A stretch of 64,000 bases of DNA from a virus. Position 1 is the first letter of the stretch. Every line of letters begins with the position of its first letter. The stretch spans positions 310,001-374,000 of the IMG/VR virus record IMGVR_UViG_3300044680_000280; one strand, 5' to 3'. A program made the translations under genes and the position numbers. The notes below the pieces were generated by a model, which worked only from the letters and a program-made list of their open reading frames with translations, was not told the origin of the DNA and made no database searches. Below are positions 22,170 to 29,424 of this stretch, one piece after another.

Positions 22170-22307
22170 TCATCTCCCGATGTAACGTGAATCGTTCCAC
22201 CCGTGGCAGTCCGGGGTGCATTCAATGTACATACTGAATCCGAAAAGGGCGACCAAAACCACAATGGCCCCCAAGGTGAGCACGGTGATGAGGGCGGCGG
22301 TTTTCAT
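22170..22307 (-). CDS. small membrane protein (45 aa)
   Basis: MKTAALITVLTLGAIVVLVA begins a single span ending near Met26; the tail has C-x3-C-H. It fits the gap between its operon neighbours, 3 bases after the upstream stop. Confidence 0.65.
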   Translation of the reverse strand: MKTAALITVLTLGAIVVLVALFGFSMYIECTPDCHGWNDSRYIGR

Positions 22308-22310
22308 TCC

Positions 22311-22691
22311 TCACACCCTTGCGATCCAGCGTTCGGGGTCGTCCAACTCTCGAAATCGGCCTTGTCTGATCCAGGTGAGGGCTTTCGGACCATCATAGAC
22401 CACCTCCACCATGGGGATGCCGTGCCTCCCGTGCATGGCAGTCGCGAACTTATCTCGACCCGTGTATGTTGAGAGCGCGGCGGCTACCCTCTCGTCCTTG
22501 TCGTCCTTGTCAGCTTCGGCGAACCTTTTGTGAAAGACCGCTTCGTCCAGAGCTTGGAACTCCTCCGGAAAACTGCGGATGAGAAGGCGTTGGAGTTTGA
22601 GCCGACGGATCCGCCTCTTGTAGTACTCTTCCTGGGTCTCGTTTCCGCGGGGGTCGGGGTCCGTTGTGAGAAATTCGTAAAGGACGCTCAT
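22311..22691 (-). CDS. hypothetical charged prot (126 aa)
   Basis: Strongly charged helical N-terminal half (EEYYKRRIRRLKLQRLLIR), then a mixed C-terminus with VEVVYDGPKALTWI. The ATG overlaps the upstream stop (ATGA). No family was recognised. Confidence 0.65.
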   Translation of the reverse strand: MSVLYEFLTTDPDPRGNETQEEYYKRRIRRLKLQRLLIRSFPEEFQALDEAVFHKRFAEADKDDKDERVAAALSTYTGRDKFATAMHGRHGIPMVEVVYDGPKALTWIRQGRFRELDDPERWIARV

Positions 22692-22903
22692 CGCCTTGCC
22701 CATTCGGGTAGCCTTTTATTGAGCTGATAAAGAACATTCTTGATGTTCTTTTCAACAGCGAGAGCGGTACGTTCTGGTAGCTCCTCGTGAGTCAGTGGAT
22801 GGTGGTATATGTAATCGGCTCCGTTGCTAAGGTCGCTCTGCACACCATCGATGATGGCCAGGTACGCCATTTGCTTCGGAGTGAGCTTCTTTTCTTTTGT
22901 CAC
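22688..22903 (-). CDS. hypothetical helical protein (71 aa), GTG start
   Basis: Helical throughout. The GTG start overlaps the stop of the upstream gene (GTGA), a pattern repeated at 34733 and 35077. No family was recognised. Confidence 0.65.
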   Translation of the reverse strand: MTKEKKLTPKQMAYLAIIDGVQSDLSNGADYIYHHPLTHEELPERTALAVEKNIKNVLYQLNKRLPEWARR

Positions 22904-23298
22904 AGGTCCGCCTCCTCTTCTGTGAGGTCGAGGGACTCGAGCTGAAGGAGTACGTCGTTTTTGAGTTTCCCGTCGGTCGGACTCGTCCCCATTGAGGGGT
23001 GATTGAGATTCCTACTCAAACGTTCCAAGAAGTTGAGTCGCTCGAGTTGTAGCTTGAGCTTGAGGATTTTGATCGTGCGGTACGGGCGCGAACGTGGCTT
23101 GGCACTGTAGTTCCAAAGTTTGTTGCAGCGGCACATCTTGTCGGCAATCTGGATCGCCTCCTCGTAGGGCCACTCTTTTTTGGGGTACTCCTCATACCAT
23201 TGCGGGTTTCCGTCGTGCCCGACCGGCTCGCACCATACGCCGTACAGCCCGGAGGGCGCGGCGTACACTTCGTTGGGGAGAGTCTCTAGAGAGTCCAT
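22900..23298 (-). CDS. hypothetical protein (132 aa) carrying the 21-bp repeat
   Basis: Aromatic-rich N-terminus (GLYGVWCEPVGHDGNPQWYE), basic centre and acidic end. The 21-bp dispersed repeat at 22985-23005 is in frame, encoding NHPSMGT. ATG 23298 lies 12 bases after a GGTGTA box; the GTG five codons upstream overlaps the box. First gene of its operon. Confidence 0.65.
   Translation of the reverse strand: MDSLETLPNEVYAAPSGLYGVWCEPVGHDGNPQWYEEYPKKEWPYEEAIQIADKMCRCNKLWNYSAKPRSRPYRTIKILKLKLQLERLNFLERLSRNLNHPSMGTSPTDGKLKNDVLLQLESLDLTEEEADL
22985..23005 (-). repeat. 21-bp dispersed palindromic repeat, copy 3
   Basis: On the minus strand CAATCACCCCTCAATGGGGAC, identical to the copies at 25968-25988 and 42027-42047. 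It lies inside a coding region. Confidence 0.75.
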
Positions 23299-23367
23299 GT
23301 GGGATGAATACACCGGCCCTGCTTCTCGGGCTTGAACTTTGTACGACCTTGCGGTGTAATCTGAGCC

Positions 23368-23673
23368 ATGGCAGGCACCAAGTCGAAAATGCTGCGGTTA
23401 CGCGCGGAAGCGATCAAGGACAGTTTGAACTTAGGCCTTGCTCAGTACGAGAGCTTTCTGAAGGAGAACTCTCGGATCCTGGCTTCACTGAAATGGCGAC
23501 GCCAAAACCCCGAGCTCGCTGAAAAGTACGAGAAAATCGCGGGAAACACATTTGATGCGCACAAAATGTGGCTTGCGGAGGTGAAGGTGGACCTCGCGCC
23601 GCTCGTTGCTCGTACCAAACAGAGACTTCAACTCGTGGACGAAATCCTCCAACGTTCCATATCCTCGTCGTGA
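23368..23673 (+). CDS. hypothetical helical protein (101 aa)
   Basis: Basic and helical. The promoter is a hybrid: TTGAAC, 17 bp, then GGTGTAAT, the clearest case linking the GGTGTA box to a -10 element. The stop overlaps the GTG start of the AlkB-like gene. Confidence 0.7.
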   Translation: MAGTKSKMLRLRAEAIKDSLNLGLAQYESFLKENSRILASLKWRRQNPELAEKYEKIAGNTFDAHKMWLAEVKVDLAPLVARTKQRLQLVDEILQRSISSS

Positions 23674-24239
23674 ACCTTCCCGATTGCGTAACCGTCCTCC
23701 CCGATTTTCTGACGGGTTCGGAAGCCGCGTCACTCTTCGATGCCCTCATGCAGGAGGTTGCGTGGCGGCAGACGCATGTTCGGATGTACGGGAAGAGCAT
23801 CCCCGTGCCCCGCCTCATTGCCTGGTACGGAGATCCCGGAGCCAATTACACGTACTCTGGAATCGAGAACGTCTCTCAAATGTGAACGCCCGCCCTCGTC
23901 GGAATCAAACCGAAGGTCGATGCCCTGCTCCCCCGAGGACTCAAATTCAACGGTGTCCTCTTGAATTACTACCGGGACGGAAAGGACAGGATCGGCTACC
24001 ATTCGGACGATGAGAAGGAACTCGGAGAGACTCCGTTCATCGCCTCCCTCTCCATCGGCGCCACCCGGCGGTTCCACCTCAAACACAAGGAAACGAAGGA
24101 CCGCGTCGAGATCCCTCTGACAAGCGGTACCCTCGTCATCATGCATGGGCTATGCCAGAAACTATGGCAACATGCGGTGCCGTCCGAATCTCGACCGACC
24201 GGTCCTCGAATCAATCTGACGTACCGACAGGTCGTTTAG
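23670..24239 (+). pseudogene. AlkB-like 2-oxoglutarate/Fe(II) dioxygenase with in-frame TGA
   Basis: Read through, the frame gives a full-length 189-residue AlkB-type protein: PVPRLIAWYGDPGANYTYSG, then NYYRDGKDRIGYHSDDEKEL with the HxD iron ligands His111/Asp113, IASLSIGATRRFHLKH, the distal His168 (QHAVP) and Arg180/Arg186 in RINLTYR for 2-oxoglutarate. AlkB proteins repair alkylated DNA/RNA bases. Codon 72 (23883-23885) is TGA exactly where the family has Trp before TP-x-L (the W of WTP/WPP). Nothing else is damaged. Either a recent nonsense mutation, readthrough, or a sequencing error (TGG to TGA). Confidence 0.85.
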
Positions 24240-24583
24240 CGGGCCGGCGGGGGAGCCGGGGTGATGTTGACCGTGAAAACGGGCGGAGGCGGCGGAACGG
24301 TTGGAATTAGGCTCGGATTCTTGCTTTGTAGGCTCTTGATCGCAACGTCGTGCCATGCGTCGATGAAAGAGTCGGCGTCGAGGGCCATTGCGATAACCGT
24401 TATCGCCGCAAGAACACAGATGACGACACGGACGATTCGTTGAGTCGTTTGGTATTCGTTGCTGGCGGCCTTCGTTTGGCGGGTCTTCTCTCGCTCGCGA
24501 CGCGTAGCTTCCCTTTCGGTGATCTGGGCCTTTAGGACCTCGGCTCGTTTTTCAGCATTGAGGAGGTAGGTGAATAGGGTCAT
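24236..24583 (-). CDS. membrane protein with proline-rich end (115 aa)
   Basis: A charged N-terminal helix (ITEREATRREREKTRQ), one membrane span (IVRVVICVLAAITVIAMAL), then a linker ending in PPPPPVFTVNITPAPPPAR. Promoter GGTGTAATAAG overlaps the stop of the upstream WDHLM gene. It overlaps the AlkB-like gene end by four bases. Confidence 0.7.
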   Translation of the reverse strand: MTLFTYLLNAEKRAEVLKAQITEREATRREREKTRQTKAASNEYQTTQRIVRVVICVLAAITVIAMALDADSFIDAWHDVAIKSLQSKNPSLIPTVPPPPPVFTVNITPAPPPAR

Positions 24584-24595
24584 GGTGAATACTTA

Positions 24596-24871
24596 TTACA
24601 CCGAGGGATCCATGAGATGGTCCCAAACCGTCTTCACTGGAATCTCTTCTTTCGGGGCCGCGGGCGGGTCATTTCCGTAAATGATTGACTCGCTGAGCAC
24701 GGGATGCCCCTCGCAGCATCTTTCATCCCACACGAAATGCGGATTTGCTGCGTGACGGCGAGTTGCTTTGGCGGCTCGTTCTGCGTCGGAAGGGGAATCA
24801 TGGTCGCTGCATCGAAGGCACCAACACTTTCCGCACCCCGCACACACCACTTCTATGCAATGGTTACCCAC
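24596..24871 (-). CDS. zinc WDHLM-tail protein (91 aa), GTG start
   Basis: The N-terminus is dense in cysteines (CIEVVCAGCGKCWCLRC), a likely zinc module, with CC-x2-H further on. It ends VKTVWDHLMDPSV; the final GTG TAA is the next gene's promoter box. The GTG start overlaps the 25-aa membrane gene by eight bases. Confidence 0.75.
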   Translation of the reverse strand: MGNHCIEVVCAGCGKCWCLRCSDHDSPSDAERAAKATRRHAANPHFVWDERCCEGHPVLSESIIYGNDPPAAPKEEIPVKTVWDHLMDPSV

Positions 24872-24941
24872 AGTGGACTCCCCATATAGCGATCACAGAG
24901 GCGATCGACCACAAGAGAACCGCTACAATGTCGTCTTCCAT
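24864..24941 (-). CDS. tiny membrane protein (25 aa)
   Basis: MEDDIVAVLLWSIASVIAIW then GVHCG: an acidic start and one membrane span. GGTGTAAGATATTTCATG places it as the leaderless first gene of the operon leading to the zinc WDHLM-tail protein. Confidence 0.65.
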   Translation of the reverse strand: MEDDIVAVLLWSIASVIAIWGVHCG

Positions 24942-24950
24942 GAAATATCT

Positions 24951-24975
24951 TACACCGATCGCCCGGGCGGTGTAA
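24951..24975. promoter_or_regulatory. divergent GGTGTA promoter pair
   Basis: TACACC 24951-24956 and GGTGTAA 24969-24975 are separated by 12 bp. Confidence 0.7.
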
Positions 24976-24985
24976 GAAAGATGGC

Positions 24986-25399
24986 ATGGACCTCAGAACC
25001 ACCGCCCTCATCGAGGACTTCGCCAAAGCTATCCTTGAGCTACGGTCCGCTCTCCAGAAGCTCATTGGGTGGACCATGGGGGGCACTTGCTCGGACTGTG
25101 ACAAGTTTCGAGAGGGGGCGCCGCGCGATTGGCTCCATCACGTCGAATGTGATCACCTGAAGGCGATCAACGAGGCCTATGTCCTCCTCGGACTACCTCC
25201 CGAAAAAGGACACACGTACAAAGACCCCAAGGGAGAGATGAAGCGTCTCGCAGACGAACGTCTGGCGGCCTGGTCGGTTAAGTACCGTGAAGCCGCCGAG
25301 GAGCTACGGCATTGCCGTTCGCTTCGGGACGGGGCGAGCGCCGTGACCTGCCCCGAGCCTCCGGAGACCAAAACCACGGAAAGCCCAGAGGGAACATGA
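24986..25399 (+). CDS. hypothetical helical zinc protein (137 aa)
   Basis: CSDC at 35-38 with H-H-x-x-C-x-H nearby suggests a metal site in a helical protein; the C-terminal part is a long charged helix. Leaderless start behind GGTGTAAGAAAGATGGCATG. ATGA overlap with the next gene. Confidence 0.7.
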   Translation: MDLRTTALIEDFAKAILELRSALQKLIGWTMGGTCSDCDKFREGAPRDWLHHVECDHLKAINEAYVLLGLPPEKGHTYKDPKGEMKRLADERLAAWSVKYREAAEELRHCRSLRDGASAVTCPEPPETKTTESPEGT

Positions 25400-25611
25400 A
25401 AAAGACGATCAATGCGAGCGCCAAGCCGTCTAAAAGCTCTACCCGAGCCAAAGAGAAGCGTAAAATCAAAGAGATAATTGATTGCGAGGGCTTCCACTAC
25501 GGCCTCGTCTCCTACAGCGACTTCGAAGACGTCAAGGATGAGCGTTTCCACGAGCTCCTCAAAGCGTATCGTTTGGCCGCGGGGGCAATCGAAGAGTACC
25601 TCAATCTTTGA
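25396..25611 (+). CDS. hypothetical protein with basic N-terminus (71 aa)
   Basis: A lysine/serine-rich start (MKKTINASAKPSKSSTRAK) precedes an acidic helical domain. Coupled by ATGA to the preceding gene; its end overlaps the convergent WDHLM gene. Confidence 0.65.
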   Translation: MKKTINASAKPSKSSTRAKEKRKIKEIIDCEGFHYGLVSYSDFEDVKDERFHELLKAYRLAAGAIEEYLNL

Positions 25612-25891
25612 GCAGATGGTCCCATATGGTCATGGTCGGCTTCTCGCGAACCTCCTCTTTGAGGGTTTTTCTGACCACACGGATGATCTTTGCTCGGTTT
25701 ATGCTTACACGGCCGTGATGGGAATCTTCCCAGGCCTTCAATAATTCACGAGCACGGGCTCGGGTCATGACTTCTGGCCTTTGGTGCGTGTCATACACGC
25801 CCTGCACGTTTAACCCGACCCTCGGGTTAAACGTGACGTACCATTTGTGCCTCTGCGTCCTAACCAGGTACCCTAGGACCTCCTTATTCAT
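25601..25891 (-). CDS. WYV/RARAREL-domain WDHLM-tail protein (96 aa)
   Basis: The first 55 residues match the domain in the 17271-17711 protein (GYLVRTQRHKWYV, VMTRARARELLKAW). The C-terminus KPTMTIWDHLLKD is a full tail. The start overlaps the stop of the 24-aa tail peptide upstream. Confidence 0.75.
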   Translation of the reverse strand: MNKEVLGYLVRTQRHKWYVTFNPRVGLNVQGVYDTHQRPEVMTRARARELLKAWEDSHHGRVSINRAKIIRVVRKTLKEEVREKPTMTIWDHLLKD

Positions 25892-25958
25892 CGTGTGCGA
25901 TCCTCTCCCACACGCTCAACTTGGCGCTGAGCCATCGGGCGATGAAATTGGGAATCAT
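25884..25958 (-). CDS. 24-aa micropeptide consisting of helix plus WDHLM-like tail
   Basis: MIPNFIARWLSAKLSVWERI then AHDE: an amphipathic helix running directly into a tail variant (KLSVWERIAHDE). A GGTGTA box (reverse of TACACC 26017-26022) lies 58 bases upstream; frames extending toward it lack a good start and would read through the 21-bp repeat. It is a minimal tail carrier coupled to a full tail protein. Confidence 0.5.
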   Translation of the reverse strand: MIPNFIARWLSAKLSVWERIAHDE

Positions 25959-25967
25959 GACGTTGGG

Positions 25968-25988
25968 GTCCCCATTGAGGGGTGATTG
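25968..25988 (-). repeat. 21-bp dispersed palindromic repeat, copy 4
   Basis: Identical on the minus strand to copies 3 and 5; here it lies between a GGTGTA box and the 24-aa peptide. Confidence 0.75.
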
Positions 25989-26053
25989 GGAAACCCTTAG
26001 GGTTTCAAAGACCACATACACCGACGCCAAAGGGGAACGACAATGAGAAAGGC

Positions 26054-26081
26054 TTGACACCGCCCGGGGACTCGTTAAACT
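26054..26081 (+). promoter_or_regulatory. sigma70-like promoter
   Basis: TTGACA - 16 bp - TAAACT, the closest match in the window to the bacterial housekeeping consensus. Confidence 0.65.
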
Positions 26082-26102
26082 CCGCTCGAAAGACGAGGCC
26101 CC

Positions 26103-26183
26103 ATGAAGTTCGTTTTTGCCGCCGTGTTTTGCGCCATTTCCGTCACCGGGATTGCCGCCGTTTGCGGTTTCTTCTCTCCCTGA
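26103..26183 (+). CDS. tiny membrane or secreted peptide (26 aa)
   Basis: MKFVFAAVFCAISVTGIAAV then CGFFSP. Almost the whole peptide is hydrophobic and contains a lipobox-like IAAVC. Driven by the sigma70-like promoter 21 bases upstream. Confidence 0.55.
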   Translation: MKFVFAAVFCAISVTGIAAVCGFFSP

Positions 26184-26190
26184 ACTTCCC

Positions 26191-26394
26191 ATGAAGACCA
26201 AACTGACATCTCTCGACGTTGCCCGCCGTATCGCTAACGGTAAGTGCCCGCTCGATATTTTGGATCACGTTCTCGTGGGAGAACTGACCAGGAGAGCCGT
26301 CGAGGACGGGTTCATCCGTCATAACTACGGTTGCAACGACGACTGGGGCGGGTACTCGGTGACCGACAAGGGGCGCAAGGCACTGGAAGGCTAA
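26191..26394 (+). CDS. small winged-helix-like protein (67 aa)
   Basis: Residues ~20-65 (DILDHVLVGELTRRAVEDGF ... GGYSVTDKGRKAL) have the spacing of a winged helix with the common GYSVTDKGRKAL ending. Seven bases after the 26-aa peptide, so co-transcribed. Confidence 0.55.
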   Translation: MKTKLTSLDVARRIANGKCPLDILDHVLVGELTRRAVEDGFIRHNYGCNDDWGGYSVTDKGRKALEG

Positions 26395-26424
26395 CCTACC
26401 GGCTCCGGAATGGTATACTGGTCC

Positions 26425-26559
26425 GTGACCAGGTCTCGCGAGGAAACCTACAGGCTTGCTCTGACCGTGCTCGAGGTAGCCCGTAAGAACGGGGACATCG
26501 TGAGTGCGGCTATCGCCTCCGCGGTCATCGCTGCCATTCACCGGTGCGAAAGGAACTGA
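26425..26559 (+). CDS. small helical protein (44 or 49 aa)
   Basis: RSREETYRLALTVLEVARKN is followed by AAIASAVIAAIHRCERN. A TATACT at 26414-26419 five bases before GTG 26425 suggests a leaderless GTG start; ATG 26410 in frame is the alternative. The stop is followed closely by ATG 26562. Confidence 0.5.
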   Translation: MTRSREETYRLALTVLEVARKNGDIVSAAIASAVIAAIHRCERN

Positions 26560-26651
26560 CCATGCCTGATTTCATCGTCGAAATGAGAATTCTCTGTGAG
26601 ACCCTCAAGCGAATCGAACGGCTGTCAACTCGTCGGTGTAATGGGGCTCTC

Positions 26652-27179
26652 ATGGAAGATGAAGTCACCAAATTGCGCCAGCAGGTCGAACAACTGCTAG
26701 GGGACATCCACGCGGTTTCCGAGGACTATGCGGACGCCAAGAAGCGTGCCGAAGAGGCAGAGGGTAAGCTCGACCGTATCCTCAAGCTGCCCCGGAAGTC
26801 CTACGGAGGTGATGTCAATGCTGACGGTTGGAACAACGCCCTCGATGAGATTCAGATCATCGTCGGGGCTCGGCGGGCCGTTTCACCAGAGGAGCGCGTC
26901 GAGACCGCTCCGTATCATTACACGTTCTACGTGCGTCCCCACAGAAACAGCAAACAAGAACCGTGCCCTATCAACAAACTTCACGTGGCGGTTGAAGCGG
27001 ACGGGACGGCCTGTCCGCCTCCGACGGCCTGTCCGGACTGTAAAACGGACCTGCTTTTTCGCCTCGCCACTAGGGGCCCAGCCAACGTGTTCGAGATCCT
27101 CGACAGAGACGAAGGTGTCGTATACGATGAGGACATCAAGAATCTGTGGGGCTCTCTCCTGGAGTCGGAAACGGTGTAA
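26652..27179 (+). CDS. coiled-coil/zinc protein with degenerate tail (175 aa)
   Basis: A coiled coil at ~1-45 (VTKLRQQVEQLLGDIHAV), a central domain, then CPDCKTD. It ends IKNLWGSLLESETV, a weakened WDHLM-type tail. A GGTGTAATGGGGCTCTCATG site sits exactly upstream of this ATG, inside a longer frame from ATG 26562 that adds 30 residues. Two forms may be made. The final GTG TAA is the next promoter box. Confidence 0.6.
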   Translation: MEDEVTKLRQQVEQLLGDIHAVSEDYADAKKRAEEAEGKLDRILKLPRKSYGGDVNADGWNNALDEIQIIVGARRAVSPEERVETAPYHYTFYVRPHRNSKQEPCPINKLHVAVEADGTACPPPTACPDCKTDLLFRLATRGPANVFEILDRDEGVVYDEDIKNLWGSLLESETV

Positions 27180-27188
27180 GGTAGTAGT

Positions 27189-27539
27189 ATGGCATACAAA
27201 CTGACTGTCTACGATTACACCCCCAACGAGGCGGAGCTTCTCGCGATGTCGGAGGCCACGCGAAAGCACGCCGCCCGCACGGCTAAAATCGATAGTGAGC
27301 GCCTCAGCGTACGGGTCGTGAGCACACAAACTGCTCAGATCAACGACAACCCACTCTATTGTTGCCAAACGGCGACCGAGGTCAAACTCGATGGCCGGGA
27401 CTTGAATACCCGCGTCCCCGAGGAGCGACAAATCTATTTTTCGGTTCGAAATGGAATGTGCCACCAAGAGGCACAAATCATACCGGACCCGAGCCGCCTC
27501 CGTTTGGTGCAAATCATCGAAGGACCGTTGGTTCCCTGA
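27189..27539 (+). CDS. hypothetical protein, paralogue of the 12736-13182 product
   Basis: AYKLTVYDYTPNEAE then SEATRKHAARTAKIDSERLS aligns with the minus-strand protein at 12736-13182. The C-terminal half differs. GGTGTAAGGTAGTAGTATG fixes the start. Confidence 0.7.
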   Translation: MAYKLTVYDYTPNEAELLAMSEATRKHAARTAKIDSERLSVRVVSTQTAQINDNPLYCCQTATEVKLDGRDLNTRVPEERQIYFSVRNGMCHQEAQIIPDPSRLRLVQIIEGPLVP

Positions 27540-27573
27540 CGAAACGAACACCGATCCGGTGTATAACTAGGGC

Positions 27574-27954
27574 ATGAATCGTCGAAGCTTTCTCACGTCC
27601 GCCTTTACGGGCGCTCTCGTGTTTATCGCCAGCAAATTACCGTGGAACAACTACGGCGCCGTGTTCGAGGTCGTCTACGAGGACCCCGATGGGAGCGGGA
27701 TGGACTATAGAGGTCACCTTGGCTCACACGTGTTCAATGCCAAACGATGCTGCAACAACTGCACCATCATCTTTGCTGCATTTGCGCCGGGCTCGGACGT
27801 CGACAACGGACCTTGCTTCGTTCCAGGGGAGCTGAAACCAATCAACGGGGCGGCAAAGAGACTCCAGGCTGAGATCGATGTCTCAAGGTTGGATTGTCTC
27901 GTTCCCCTACAAGAGCAGACTCAACGCACGTGGTACGCCGCGCCGCGAGTCTAG
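27574..27954 (+). CDS. putative Tat-exported protein (126 aa)
   Basis: MNRRSFLTSAFTGALVFIAS has the twin-arginine pattern RRSFL followed by a moderately hydrophobic core. The mature part has CC-x2-C and later Cys residues. GGTGTATAACTAGGGCATG sets a leaderless start. Export by Tat suggests folding before export, perhaps with a cofactor. Confidence 0.6.
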   Translation: MNRRSFLTSAFTGALVFIASKLPWNNYGAVFEVVYEDPDGSGMDYRGHLGSHVFNAKRCCNNCTIIFAAFAPGSDVDNGPCFVPGELKPINGAAKRLQAEIDVSRLDCLVPLQEQTQRTWYAAPRV

Positions 27955-27966
27955 CCTAAGGGAATC

Positions 27967-28317
27967 GTGACACCCCTCGCTGAAGTCGCTCGGTCCCTTC
28001 TCTGCGAGGGCGGTCTCGTTGCCCGCCAGTGGGCTCAAGACACGTCGAGGGAAGGTGTACGGTGGATTTTCATGGAGAAGCCAGAAGGACTCTCTGAAGA
28101 CGAACTGGCACTCGCCGCGGGACTCGTGGAGATGATGGCCGAGAGGGCCGGGCAACTTCCCCCCGACTGGACCGCCTCGGTTACCCGTCAGGGGGAACCG
28201 ATCTACCTCTTTGACCCCTCGCTGTTCCGATCCCGTAGGATGGCAGAGGAAGGTGGTCCGGAGCCCCTTCGGCGACGGGGTATCTACGCCATGCCCAATT
28301 TTCTGACGTGGGCGTAG
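27967..28317 (+). CDS. hypothetical protein (116 aa), GTG start
   Basis: Helical N-terminal half (TPLAEVARSLLCEGGLVARQ). AAGGGA eight bases before the GTG supports the start. Downstream of the Tat gene in the same direction. No family was recognised. Confidence 0.6.
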   Translation: MTPLAEVARSLLCEGGLVARQWAQDTSREGVRWIFMEKPEGLSEDELALAAGLVEMMAERAGQLPPDWTASVTRQGEPIYLFDPSLFRSRRMAEEGGPEPLRRRGIYAMPNFLTWA

Positions 28318-28340
28318 CTGAGCGGTGTAACAGCCTTGTT

Positions 28341-28730
28341 ATGAGCGATCACGCCAAGGTTGTAGAGGACGCCAAGTCGCTCGTAGCAGCGATTAACACC
28401 CTGAGGGGGTTCGGCATCGGGATCCCCCAGGAGTTCGCTCGACTCGGTCAGTTTGCCGAGAGCCTCCTTGAAGCCGTCGAACACTTCGATCGGTGGAACA
28501 CGGAGAACTGCTCCGATGAGCAATCCGTCAAAAACGCCCAGGAGGATCGCGATAAGGTCGAGGCCAAACTAGAAGAGGAGCAGGAGCTACGCAGGATCTA
28601 CCAGGAGAAGCTGTACAAGGCGAAAGACTGGCTTCGAAAGCTGTGTGACGTAGAGTACATCTACAGAGAATCGACCCTTCTCCTAGCGCTCGAGGACCTT
28701 AGGGTGCCTGACCCATATGGTAAGTTGTAG
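28341..28730 (+). CDS. coiled-coil protein (129 aa)
   Basis: A helical protein with a charged coiled-coil core (DRDKVEAKLEEEQELRRIYQ). GGTGTAACAGCCTTGTTATG fixes the start. No family was recognised. Confidence 0.7.
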   Translation: MSDHAKVVEDAKSLVAAINTLRGFGIGIPQEFARLGQFAESLLEAVEHFDRWNTENCSDEQSVKNAQEDRDKVEAKLEEEQELRRIYQEKLYKAKDWLRKLCDVEYIYRESTLLLALEDLRVPDPYGKL

Positions 28731-28797
28731 ACGGTGAACCCAAAGGCCTCAAAAAGAGTGAGACCAACGTCAATTTCGTCGGTGTAGACTTTACCCA

Positions 28798-29250
28798 GTG
28801 GATCCCGTATTCGTAAAAGTCAACGCCCGCGTCGATGCATCAGCGTCGGCCCTCGTCGTGGCCCTAAGTGAGTTCCCCGAGCTCTGCGTGACTGACAGTT
28901 GGGGTGTCGAGTCCTCCTCGCCTACTGTGGACGTATGGTTCACGTACGGGCGGACCCTTCACGAAGCAGCGGAATTCCTCGTGTGGCTCCCCGAGCACAT
29001 GCCCATTTTCCATGACCACGGCGCTACGTTGAAGGGTCGGAGCGTGAGGGTGCCAGACAAAGGAAAGACCCTCGTGTTCGAGTTGAGCGTGCTGCCTGAA
29101 CTCGTCGACCACGTTGCCTCAAACCTCTGTAAGCTGAGTCGTGAGTACAACGGTGAAACATACCCGCCCGTGCCTCCCCCGCAACCCGCGCTGCTCGAGG
29201 CGGCCCCCAAGTCCGAGATCCAACGAGTCCCGACCCGGCGGAAGAGGTAG
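28798..29250 (+). CDS. hypothetical protein (150 aa), leaderless GTG start
   Basis: GGTGTAGACTTTACCCAGTG places the GTG at the standard leaderless position, showing that the system accepts GTG. An alpha/beta protein (VDASASALVVALSEFPELCV) with a Pro-rich end. No family was recognised. Confidence 0.7.
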   Translation: MDPVFVKVNARVDASASALVVALSEFPELCVTDSWGVESSSPTVDVWFTYGRTLHEAAEFLVWLPEHMPIFHDHGATLKGRSVRVPDKGKTLVFELSVLPELVDHVASNLCKLSREYNGETYPPVPPPQPALLEAAPKSEIQRVPTRRKR

Positions 29251-29424
29251 TCAGTCCCTCGAGAAGTCTGTTACTTCTTTCGCAAAGTTCGTGATGCGGG
29301 TACGCGCCTTGCCAAGCACGGAGTCCTTCCCGATATTCTTGATCTTCTTTTGGATCTTGTACGTGGCGACGGCTCCGACGGCGACTCCGCTGATGAACGT
29401 GGCGGCAAAAATGTATAGAATCAT
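29251..29424 (-). CDS. small membrane protein (57 aa)
   Basis: MILYIFAATFISGVAVGAVA is a single span, followed by a basic cytoplasmic-type tail. AAGGAG before the ATG is a clear ribosome-binding site; the ATGA overlap couples it to the upstream gene. Confidence 0.7.
   Translation of the reverse strand: MILYIFAATFISGVAVGAVATYKIQKKIKNIGKDSVLGKARTRITNFAKEVTDFSRD

Noticed and set aside
23883-23885. Replicon-wide UGA-to-Trp recoding
   Set aside because: TGA ends dozens of genes in tight ATGA/GTGA overlaps, so it must function as a stop; only the AlkB-like gene has a TGA at a Trp position.
26043-26057. Four-codon ORF MRKA after GGGGAACGACA
   Set aside because: Has a good ribosome site but is too short to call; may be a remnant of a leader.
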